From: an uncultured bacterium
GTDB lineage: Bacteria > Armatimonadota > HRBIN16
Direction: 5' to 3'
DNA length: 54,905 nt
Assembly: GCA_938027655.1 (NCBI GenBank)
Contig: CALJAP010000087.1
Location: 1 to 54,905, forward strand
Position numbers and translations under genes: made by a program. Position 1 is the first letter of the stretch. Each line of letters begins with the position of its first letter. Positions 47,516-54,905 of this stretch are shown piece by piece. The notes below the pieces were generated by a model. It was not told where the DNA came from. It did not search any database and worked only from the letters and a program-made list of their open reading frames with translations.

Positions 47516-48442
47516 CTACACCCCGCCTGCTCGCCGACTCCAGCGGTCAATCGCCACGACAACGATCAGCAGCAAGCCAACCATCATATCCTGCGCTTCG
47601 GAGGGCACGCGCGCCAGCGTCAGTCCGCTGCGCAGGAAACCGACCATGAGCAGGGCAATCAGCGTGCCCAGCACGCCCCCCTCGCCGCCGGAAACGGCAG
47701 TGCCCCCCAGCACCACAGCGGTGATGGCGGTGAGCTCGAAGCCCAGACCCGCATCGGGTTTGGCGACGGAGACATGCGCGGCGTAAATCACCGCTGCCAG
47801 CGCGCTCATGAAGCCTGACAGCATATATACCTGCATCTTCACGCGGTTCACCGGCACGCCGGAGAGCCTTGCCGCCGCCTCGTTCGCACCGATGCTGAAC
47901 ACCGACCGTCCCCATGCGGTGCGCGTTAACGCCAGATGAAAGAGCACTGCAGTCAGGGCTAGTATCCACACCTGCACCGGGATGTCCGCCACATAACCCT
48001 GCCCAAGCCAGAGGAAAGGCTCGGGAAAGTTGCGGATGGAGCGTGCCTGGCTCATGCCGAGCGCGATGCCTCGAAAGCCCGCCATGGTTGCCAGCGTGAC
48101 GATAAGCGGAGGGATGCCTACGGTGGTGATAAGCGTGCCGTTGAAACCACCCAGCAGTGTCCCCACCATAAGCGCAAGCAAAACGGAGAGCGATAGGGGT
48201 AGCCGTGCATCTTCCCACAACATGCCCATCGTTATCACGCTCAGCCCCACGATGGAGCCGACCGAGAGGTCTATCCCGGCGGTGATGATGACCAGCGTCA
48301 TGGCAAGCGCAATCAGTCCAATCTCGGCGGACTGCCGCACCACCTCTATCAGGTTATCCGGTGTGAGGAAGAGGGGTGACAGGGATTGCATCGCCGCCAT
48401 CTCCACGAGCAGCAGCAGAACCAGCACCGCCTCTCGCCGCAT
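47516..48442 (-). CDS. Sugar ABC transporter permease (RbsC-like)
   Basis: EIGLIALAMTLVIITAGIDLSVGSIVGLSVITMG, FSIGANEAAARLSGVPVNRVK, AITAVVLGGTAVSGGEGGVLGTLIAL. Start set at ATG 48442, possibly a few codons upstream. Confidence 0.9.
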   Translation of the reverse strand: MRREAVLVLLLLVEMAAMQSLSPLFLTPDNLIEVVRQSAEIGLIALAMTLVIITAGIDLSVGSIVGLSVITMGMLWEDARLPLSLSVLLALMVGTLLGGFNGTLITTVGIPPLIVTLATMAGFRGIALGMSQARSIRNFPEPFLWLGQGYVADIPVQVWILALTAVLFHLALTRTAWGRSVFSIGANEAAARLSGVPVNRVKMQVYMLSGFMSALAAVIYAAHVSVAKPDAGLGFELTAITAVVLGGTAVSGGEGGVLGTLIALLMVGFLRSGLTLARVPSEAQDMMVGLLLIVVVAIDRWSRRAGGV

Positions 48443-48453
48443 CACCAAATGTT

Positions 48454-49422
48454 TCAACGCCTTGCCCTCCGCGTGCGCAGAGCATCTGCCACCACCGCCA
48501 GCAGTACCAGAGCGCCCTGCACGCTGGGCGCCCAGTACTCCGAAACGCGGCGGAAAATCAAGCCGGTGCTGATGACCTGCAGCAGAAGCCCGCCAATCGC
48601 GCTGCCCCACACCGTGCCCTGACCGCCGAAGATGTTCACCCCGCCCACCACGACCGCGCTGATGGCGAGCAGTTCGAAGCCCGCCCCTGCGTTGCTCTGG
48701 ATGACGCTGAAGCGTGAAGCGTATACCAGTGCCGAAAGCCCCAAAAGCGCGCCGTGCATCACGAACACCAGCCACAGTACACGCCTCACGGGGATGCCCA
48801 TGCGCGCCGCGGCGAGGGGATTACCGCCCACCGCGTAGATGTGGCGTCCTAGCGGCGTACGTGCCAGCAGGAACGCGATTGCTACCACGATACCGACCGC
48901 CACCAGCACCGGCGTGGGGATACCGACAACCTCGCCCCGCCCGACGGCGGAGAAGGAAGGAGGAAGGTTGCCAATCCATTCGCCGCGTGTCCACCAGATA
49001 ATGCCTCCGCGCAGCACGCTCATCATGCCCAGCGTGACGATAATGGCGGGGATGCGCACGAAAGCCACCAGCCAGCCGTTCACTGCGCCGATGACCGCGC
49101 CCGTGAGCATGGGTAGCAGAATCACCGTCGGCAGGGAGGCTCCCGATTTGGCAGTCAGCCCGGCAACTACGGCACACACCGCCAGCGCGGAGCCTGCGGA
49201 GATGTCTATCATGCCCGCGATGATGACCATCGTCATTCCGCAGGCAGCGATGACCAGCGGAGCGGCGTTGATGAGGATATCGCGGAGGTTGTCCGCCCGC
49301 AGGAAGCCCGGCGTCGTCCCAAAATAGCCTAGCAACAGCAGCAGAAACACCCCCACGCTCATCTCGCGTCCGTACTGACGCCACAGGGCGAAACGGGTGG
49401 GGGAGATGCGTTTAGAAATCAT
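48454..49422 (-). CDS. Sugar ABC transporter permease (RbsC-like)
   Basis: PLVIAACGMTMVIIAGMIDISAGSALAVCAVVAG, YAVGGNPLAAARMGIPVRRVL, AISAVVVGGVNIFGGQGTVWGSAIG. Confidence 0.9.
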   Translation of the reverse strand: MISKRISPTRFALWRQYGREMSVGVFLLLLLGYFGTTPGFLRADNLRDILINAAPLVIAACGMTMVIIAGMIDISAGSALAVCAVVAGLTAKSGASLPTVILLPMLTGAVIGAVNGWLVAFVRIPAIIVTLGMMSVLRGGIIWWTRGEWIGNLPPSFSAVGRGEVVGIPTPVLVAVGIVVAIAFLLARTPLGRHIYAVGGNPLAAARMGIPVRRVLWLVFVMHGALLGLSALVYASRFSVIQSNAGAGFELLAISAVVVGGVNIFGGQGTVWGSAIGGLLLQVISTGLIFRRVSEYWAPSVQGALVLLAVVADALRTRRARR

Positions 49423-50440
49423 ACCGGTCGATGTTCTCTGCGGTGAACTTCATCGGCGGCCCCAGCAGCACCTGGTCGCCTTCCACCTTGACCTTGCCCA
49501 ATCGCCCTGCCTCGATCTCCTTTGCGCCTGGCTTCAGCGTGCCCTCCGCGACCGCTTTGGCGACGTACACGGTGAGGTAACCGAGGTCCACTGGGTTCCA
49601 CAGGATGACCGTCTTCACCGTGCCATCCTTGACGAACTCCCTCATGCTCTTGGGGGTAGACAATCCGACAACCGCTACTATGCCGCTTTTGCCCGCCTGA
49701 CGCACGGCGTCGGCGGCGCCCGGGAACGCCACGGAGGAGATGCCGAACACGCCTTTCACATCAGGATAGGTTTTCAGGATGTCCTGCGTCATGCTGAAGG
49801 CGCGACCCTGGTCCTCCTCCGGGTACTGGATGGTAACAATCTGCATCTTCGGATACTTTTCCGCCATGTATCGCTTCATGACCGCAATCCAGGCGTTCTG
49901 GTTGGGAGCGGTAGGGGAGGAGCTGACGATAGCCACTTTCGCGTTCTCACCCGCCTGCGCAGCCATTTCGTCTACCAGCGCGCGCCCGATGTCTTCGAAG
50001 GTCGCCTGATTGACGAAGAACTCGCGTCCCGACTTTTCCGCGTTGGCGTCGGCATCGTAGGTAATGACATGCACACCCTTCTCGCGAGCGCGCTTGAGGG
50101 CAGGGGAGATGGCGTCGGGGTCGTTGCACGCTACCGCAATCACGTCCACCTTCTGCAACGTCCAGCTTTCGATGAAGGGGATTTGCTGGTCTACCTTGCC
50201 CTCGGTGGGACCGTCGTAGGTGAGGTCGATATTGCCGATTTCCTGCGCCGCCTCTTTCGCGCCGCGCTCTACGGCGTTGAAGTAGTCGATGCCTTTCAGC
50301 TTGGGCATGACCGCCACCACCAGTTTGGCTCCAGTGTTCGTCGTGCTGGTGCCTGCTGAGGGCGTTTGCTTTTTGCCACAGGCAACCAGTAGCAACAGCG
50401 CAGCCGCCAGTATCGGCGTTATCCGGAAAGCCTTTCGCAA
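49412..50440 (-). CDS. Sugar ABC transporter substrate-binding protein (RbsB-like)
   Basis: Probable TTG start at 50440; RKAFRITPILAAALLLLVACGKKQ lipobox; VVAVMPKLKGIDYFNAVERGAKEAAQEIG, DVIAVACNDPDAISPALKRAREKGVHVITYDADA. Confidence 0.87.
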   Translation of the reverse strand: MRKAFRITPILAAALLLLVACGKKQTPSAGTSTTNTGAKLVVAVMPKLKGIDYFNAVERGAKEAAQEIGNIDLTYDGPTEGKVDQQIPFIESWTLQKVDVIAVACNDPDAISPALKRAREKGVHVITYDADANAEKSGREFFVNQATFEDIGRALVDEMAAQAGENAKVAIVSSSPTAPNQNAWIAVMKRYMAEKYPKMQIVTIQYPEEDQGRAFSMTQDILKTYPDVKGVFGISSVAFPGAADAVRQAGKSGIVAVVGLSTPKSMREFVKDGTVKTVILWNPVDLGYLTVYVAKAVAEGTLKPGAKEIEAGRLGKVKVEGDQVLLGPPMKFTAENIDRYDF

Positions 50441-50686
50441 GGGGTCATCCCTCCCTCTCGTTTTGATAAATGCTTTCGTGGCGAGGGAAGGGAATCCTGC
50501 CACCGACGATGCGATGAAACCGGTAGTGGGGGGGGAGGTTGCACCCTTACAAGCGGGCAGAAGCCCCGACACTCAGTACCCAACCGCCCCGCGCAGCTTG
50601 CGCAGGGCGCGGTCTTTGTACACGCACACGATGGATAGCGCGATGCCTATCCTGATATTGCAAGCAGAGAGGTGGGGTGTATTCAA

Positions 50687-50760
50687 CCTAACCCCCTGCC
50701 CTTTCCCTACGAGGAAAGGGGGAACTGCTCCCCTCTCCTGCGAGCCGGGGGCGAGGTTGA
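50687..50760. repeat. Palindromic repeat related to 47403-47508
   Basis: aaccccctgccctttccctacgaggaaagggggaactgctcccctctcctgcgagccggggg. Confidence 0.65.
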
Positions 50761-50900
50761 CCAGGCAAAGGAATTTCCCATCTTGCACCGAAAATAACTT
50801 GCGAACACGAATCTTCGCGTCGCCCTTCTGGAGGGCGAACTTCCGGGTGAGCCGATTCGCCCCACCCAACCTCCCCGCACGCGGGGAGGAGCGTCATGTC

Positions 50901-51014
50901 CCCCTGCTTGCGGCGGGACGACAGGGGGGGCTAACACCTCCCCCTGCTTGCGGCGGGACGACAGGGGGGGCGAACACCTCCCCCTGCTTGCGGCGGGACG
51001 ACAGGGGGGCTAAC
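50901..51014. repeat. Three tandem copies of a 40-bp GC-rich hairpin unit
   Basis: cccctgcttgcggcgggacgacaggggggg(c)(t/g)aacacctc at 50901, 50941 and 50981; each unit contains CCCCTG...CAGGGG. Confidence 0.9.
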
Positions 51015-51063
51015 GGCTCGGCAGGAGCCTCGCCCTCCAGAAGGATTGGAGCGCTTCTACAAA

Positions 51064-51864
51064 ATGATACCTGTCGCCCACCTGAAACACCCTGCCTTTC
51101 GCGCAGCGTGCCGTTTGACCGAACCCGCACCGCGCGAAGCGGAGCGTCGCTTCTTGATGGAGGGCACGCTTCAGATTGCCAAAGCGCTCCACGCCCCACT
51201 GCGCCCACTGGAGGTGTATGTCAAGGAAGAGGCCGAACCCGAATTAGCCGCCTCCTGCGAGCGGATGGGCATCCCTGTGTACTCCGTGCGCAAAGGGCTG
51301 TTTCACCGGTTACTGGTTAGTGGGTACGAGACTTGCACGACCGCCGTTGCGGTGATGCCCTGGTGGAACGTGACGCTGGACGACATCTGCGCCCGGTGCG
51401 AGGGCATCGTGCTGGTTGCAGAGCGCATTCAGGACCCGCGCAACCTGGGGATGCTTATCCGCACCGCCGACGCGGCACAGGTACGCGCGCTCGTACTCGC
51501 TTCGCCTCTCGCCGACCCATACAGCCGCGCCTGTGTACGTTCCACCACCGGTAGCATTGCCTTCCTGCCCATCGTCTCCTGCGAGGAGAGCAGGAAGGTT
51601 GTTGACGCTTTCCGCGCACATGGCTGGCGGCAGGTCGGCTCCAGCGCTCACGCCCCGCATCTGCTGTGGGAGGAAGACCTGACGCATCCCTTCTGCCTGT
51701 GGGTGGGCAATGAGCAGACAGGCTTGCTCCCCGAAACGCGCGAGGCGATGGATACGCTGATACGCATCCCGATGGGCGGCGGTGCGCACTCGTTGAACGT
51801 GGCGGTAGCGACGGGGATACTGCTGTTTGAGGCGGTCAGGCGCAGGCACGGACAAATCATGTAA
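51064..51864 (+). CDS. SpoU/TrmH-family RNA methyltransferase
   Basis: EAERRFLMEGTLQIAKAL, VLVAERIQDPRNLGMLIRTADAAQV, LWVGNEQTGLLPE, IPMGGGAHSLNVAVATGILLFEAVR. Confidence 0.92.
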   Translation: MIPVAHLKHPAFRAACRLTEPAPREAERRFLMEGTLQIAKALHAPLRPLEVYVKEEAEPELAASCERMGIPVYSVRKGLFHRLLVSGYETCTTAVAVMPWWNVTLDDICARCEGIVLVAERIQDPRNLGMLIRTADAAQVRALVLASPLADPYSRACVRSTTGSIAFLPIVSCEESRKVVDAFRAHGWRQVGSSAHAPHLLWEEDLTHPFCLWVGNEQTGLLPETREAMDTLIRIPMGGGAHSLNVAVATGILLFEAVRRRHGQIM

Positions 51865-51944
51865 AACCAAACCACTGCTCGGCTGCAGGAACCCCCTGCT
51901 CCCCTCGCGAAGGCAGAATCAACAACAGATTGCGGAGGTAAAAG

Positions 51945-52916
51945 ATGCCTGTTCGAATCGGCTTTTTCGGGTGTGGCGGTATTGCCGGTGCGCACTTCAA
52001 CGCGCTCTCGCAGATACCGGAAGCACAACCGGTAGCGTTTTGTGATATCGACCTGTCTCGTGCCGAAGCGGCGGCAGGGCGTTTCGGCGGAAAGGCTTAT
52101 ACCGACTGGAAACAGATGCTGGACACCGAGAAACTGGATGCGCTATATGTGTGCGTGCCACCCCATGCGCACGTGGGAGCGGAAGAGGCAGCCGCCGAAC
52201 GCGGTATCCACCTGTTCGTGGAGAAGCCGGTAGCCAGAACGCTGGAAAAGGCAAAGGCGATAGAGTCCGCCATCGCCAAAGCGGGCGTCATCAGCAGTGT
52301 GGGCTATCACTTCCGCTACATGGCAACCACCCAGAAGGCGCGCGAGCTGCTGGAAGGGAAAACGGTGGGTATGGTCACCGGCTGGTGGATGGGTGGACTG
52401 CCGGGCGTAGCATGGTGGCGCGTCATGGAGCAGTCTGGCGGGCAATTCGTGGAGCAGACCACGCACATTGTGGACCTCGCCCGCTACCTCGTCGGTGACA
52501 TGACGGAAGTGTACGCTCTGATGACCAACCGCAAACTGCACAAAGAGGTGGAAAACTACAGCGTGTACGATGTGGGCGCGGTGGCGGTGAAGTTTGCGAA
52601 CGGTGTCATCGGCGCGATACACAACACCTGCTTGCTCAACATGGGCTGGCGCGTGGGGCTGGACATCGTGACTCCCGACCTGATTGTGGAAACCGACTGG
52701 GGCAGCGTCAAAGCCACCGAAGCGGGCAAGGTGACCACCTATCAGCTGAGCAGCAACCCATATCTGGAAGAGGACAAGGTGTTCATCCACGCCGTTCTCA
52801 CCGGTGACCGCTCGGCAATCCGCAGCACCTACGCGGACGCGGTGAAGACGCTGGCAGTGACCCTCGCCGCGAACGAGTCGGTGCAAACCGGACAACCGGT
52901 GAAGGTGGAGTGGTAA
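51945..52916 (+). CDS. Gfo/Idh/MocA-family oxidoreductase
   Basis: VRIGFFGCGGIAGAHFNALSQIPEAQPVAFCDID, GIHLFVEKPVARTLEKAKAIESA. Confidence 0.92.
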   Translation: MPVRIGFFGCGGIAGAHFNALSQIPEAQPVAFCDIDLSRAEAAAGRFGGKAYTDWKQMLDTEKLDALYVCVPPHAHVGAEEAAAERGIHLFVEKPVARTLEKAKAIESAIAKAGVISSVGYHFRYMATTQKARELLEGKTVGMVTGWWMGGLPGVAWWRVMEQSGGQFVEQTTHIVDLARYLVGDMTEVYALMTNRKLHKEVENYSVYDVGAVAVKFANGVIGAIHNTCLLNMGWRVGLDIVTPDLIVETDWGSVKATEAGKVTTYQLSSNPYLEEDKVFIHAVLTGDRSAIRSTYADAVKTLAVTLAANESVQTGQPVKVEW

Positions 52917-53092
52917 CCTCTCCCCCATCCCCTCTCCTACAAGGAGAGGGGAGCCATTCCCCCTTCCCGCGTAGGGAAGGAGGTAAGGGGGGTAGGTGGA
53001 AGAACAACCTCTCCCGCATCCCCTCTCCTGCAACAATAGGGGAGCGGTTCCCCCTTCCTTCGTAGGGAAGGGGGCAAGGGGGTTAGGTCAAC
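52915..53092. repeat. Two adjacent copies of the 'ctctcccc/aaggagagggg' palindromic repeat
   Basis: cctctcccccatcccctctcctacaaggagaggggagcc... and cctctcccgcatcccctctcctgcaacaataggggagc..., each followed by cccccttccNNcgtagggaagg. Confidence 0.8.
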
Positions 53093-53117
53093 ACAAAAAC
53101 AAAAGAGGAGGTTCACT

Positions 53118-54350
53118 ATGCCTGAGGAAACACCCGAACAGAGAGAGCAGCGTCTGAAATGGTTTCGTGAGGCGCGATTCGGCATGTTCATCCACTGGGG
53201 ACTGTACTCGCAGCTGGGCAGACACGAGTGGGTGATGAACCGTGAACGCATTCCGGTGGAGGAGTACGAGAAGCTAGCGGATACATGGAAGCCGAAGCCC
53301 TATCCCGCCCGCTGGTGGGCGCGACTGGCGAAACTGGCAGGGATGCGCTACATGGTGATGACCACCAAGCACCATGAGGGCTTCTGTCTGTTTAACACCC
53401 AGTACACCGACTACAACGCGGTAAAACGCGGTCCGAAGCGCGACCTGGTGGCGGAGTTCGTAGAAGCCGCCCGCGCCGAAGGGCTGAAGGTGGGGTTTTA
53501 CTACTCCCTGATGGACTGGCATCACCCCGACGGCGCACGCTGCAAGCACGACGAAGCCGCCCGCAAGCGGTTTGTGGAGTTCACACACGGCATTGTGCGC
53601 GAGCTGATGACCAACTACGGCACGATCGACATCATGTGGTACGACGTGAACTGGCCGCTTACCGCCGAAGAGTGGGAAGCAGAGAAGATGAACCGCATGG
53701 TGCGCGAGCTGCAACCGCATATCGTCATCAACAACCGCTCCGGTCTGCCCGAAGACTTTGGTACGCCCGAACAGCACATCACCCCTGAAAAGGGCGGACG
53801 CATGTGGGAAGCGTGCATGACCTTCAACGAGAGCTGGGGCTACACGCCCATAGATACCCGCTGGAAAGACGCCTGGCAAATCGTGGGGATGCTGCGGCAG
53901 GTGGCGGCGGGAGGTGGAAACCTGCTGCTGAACATCGGTCCCGCACCCGATGGCAGTGTGCCCGAAGTGTGCGAACAGGAGCTGCTGAAAGTGGGCAAGT
54001 GGCTACAGGAGTACGGGCCCTCTGTGTACGATGCGACCGACCCCATGCAGCAGGAATGGATGATTACCGGCGCGTTCACCCGCAAGGGGCAGACGCTGTA
54101 CTTCCACTGCAACCGCTGGCCCGGCAGTGAGCTGGCGATCGGCGGACTGCAGTGCAAGGTGCTTCGCGCTCGCCTCATGAACGGTCCGGAGGTGGCGTTC
54201 ACGCAAACGGAGAACCGTCTGGTGTTGCGCGGACTGCCTGAAATGCCGCCCAACCCGATATGCACGGTGATCGAGATGGAGGTGGAGGGCGAGCCGAAGC
54301 AAGTGCTGAGTGCAGGTTACGTGTTGATAGAACAGGATCCGTGGCGATAA
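53118..54350 (+). CDS. Alpha-L-fucosidase (GH29)
   Basis: KWFREARFGMFIHWGLYSQLGRHEWVMN, YMVMTTKHHEGFCLFNTQYTDYNAVKRGPKRDLV, GTIDIMWYDVNWPL, GGNLLLNIGPAPDGSVPE. Confidence 0.93.
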   Translation: MPEETPEQREQRLKWFREARFGMFIHWGLYSQLGRHEWVMNRERIPVEEYEKLADTWKPKPYPARWWARLAKLAGMRYMVMTTKHHEGFCLFNTQYTDYNAVKRGPKRDLVAEFVEAARAEGLKVGFYYSLMDWHHPDGARCKHDEAARKRFVEFTHGIVRELMTNYGTIDIMWYDVNWPLTAEEWEAEKMNRMVRELQPHIVINNRSGLPEDFGTPEQHITPEKGGRMWEACMTFNESWGYTPIDTRWKDAWQIVGMLRQVAAGGGNLLLNIGPAPDGSVPEVCEQELLKVGKWLQEYGPSVYDATDPMQQEWMITGAFTRKGQTLYFHCNRWPGSELAIGGLQCKVLRARLMNGPEVAFTQTENRLVLRGLPEMPPNPICTVIEMEVEGEPKQVLSAGYVLIEQDPWR

Positions 54351-54720
54351 AGGCTGCTATTTTGGGGCGGGCAAGGCTCCCTGCGAGCCCACTCCGCCAG
54401 AATGAGGATCCTTCGTTCGCGGCTAAAGTCGTTGCTGCTCAAACGGAGCCAGATTCTGTTGACCCTAACTCTGTGAAGGCAGGGTTTCGTTTGCAAGGGC
54501 GCGGCTTTAGCCGCAAACCCGTGTCCGGTATGCTCTTTCCCTCGCTGAGAACGAGAGTCTTCGCTTGGCCCCGAATGACAGGCATGTAGTTCTCCACACG
54601 TGATGATTTGGGCGTAAACAAGACGGTTTTACGTCTTCACCATGCCGAACCCCGCGATGGAAATCATGGGCTACAAAGGGAGCAAAATCCGCCTGCACGG
54701 ATTGGAAAACCTGCGATGCA

Positions 54721-54768
54721 GGTTTCTTCTCACCATAGCCCACCATTTGAGGCTATTTTTCACCCTAT
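54721..54768. repeat. Dispersed hairpin repeat, copy B2 (inverted relative to B1)
   Basis: ggtttcttctcaccatagcccaccatttgaggctatttttcaccctat; compare reverse complement of 4628-4685. Confidence 0.7.
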
Positions 54769-54822
54769 TTCGTCATGCTGAGCGTCAGGGGCAAGCAGAA
54801 CATTCCCGCCAATATCAACATA

Positions 54823-54892
54823 CCGTTGTAGCCGCAGGCTTTAGCCTGCGCCAAGCTCACGCAACCTGAAGGTTGCGGCTACATGGGAGCAA
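54823..54892. repeat. Dispersed double-hairpin repeat, copy A2 (inverted relative to A1)
   Basis: ccgttgtagccgcaggctttagcctgcgccaagctcacgcaacctgaaggttgcggctacatgggagcaaca. Confidence 0.8.
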
Positions 54893-54905
54893 CAGGCACG
54901 CGGAA

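Noticed and set aside
50901-51014. Possible CRISPR array
   Set aside because: Units are directly adjacent with a 40-bp period, have no unique spacers, and no cas genes are nearby.
50573-51320. ORFs across the tandem repeat block (e.g. 50894-51208 minus, 50289-51320 plus)
   Set aside because: Their sequence is translated repeat DNA (PPCRPAASRG-type) with no independent coding support.

Overview
This GC-rich chromosomal window appears to come from a diderm, probably thermophilic bacterium. Gene content and style suggest Armatimonadota or a relative, but that is inference and untested. No transposase, integrase, phage gene or CRISPR array was recognised. Housekeeping and metabolic content: tRNA-Pro(GGG), tRNA-Ser(GGA), nuoL-nuoM-nuoN, mutS, ileS, lspA, mnmE, a SpoU-type RNA methyltransferase, GlmL/MutL-like, heptose-pathway genes (gmhA, two RfaE/PfkB-type kinases, GT9), four carbohydrate-active enzymes, three Gfo/Idh/MocA oxidoreductases, and a sugar ABC system with no visible ATPase. 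Main leads: (1) a four-gene exported operon at 13941-18443 combining CsgG-like, SLH-like, FlgT-like and LPP20/FlgP-like modules behind a near-consensus promoter, a candidate undescribed envelope machine; (2) a fused protein at 28952-31468 with an uncharacterised N-terminal region carrying nuclease-like motifs and a C-terminal DNA methyltransferase, overlapping mutS by 4 nt and divergent from a NurA-HerA pair; (3) a cupin gene interrupted only by an in-frame TGA where homologues, from memory, carry Trp; (4) a back-to-back extended -10 promoter module present at two loci 14 kb apart; (5) several dispersed or tandem palindromic repeat families. All functional calls are from reading the translations; no database search was run.
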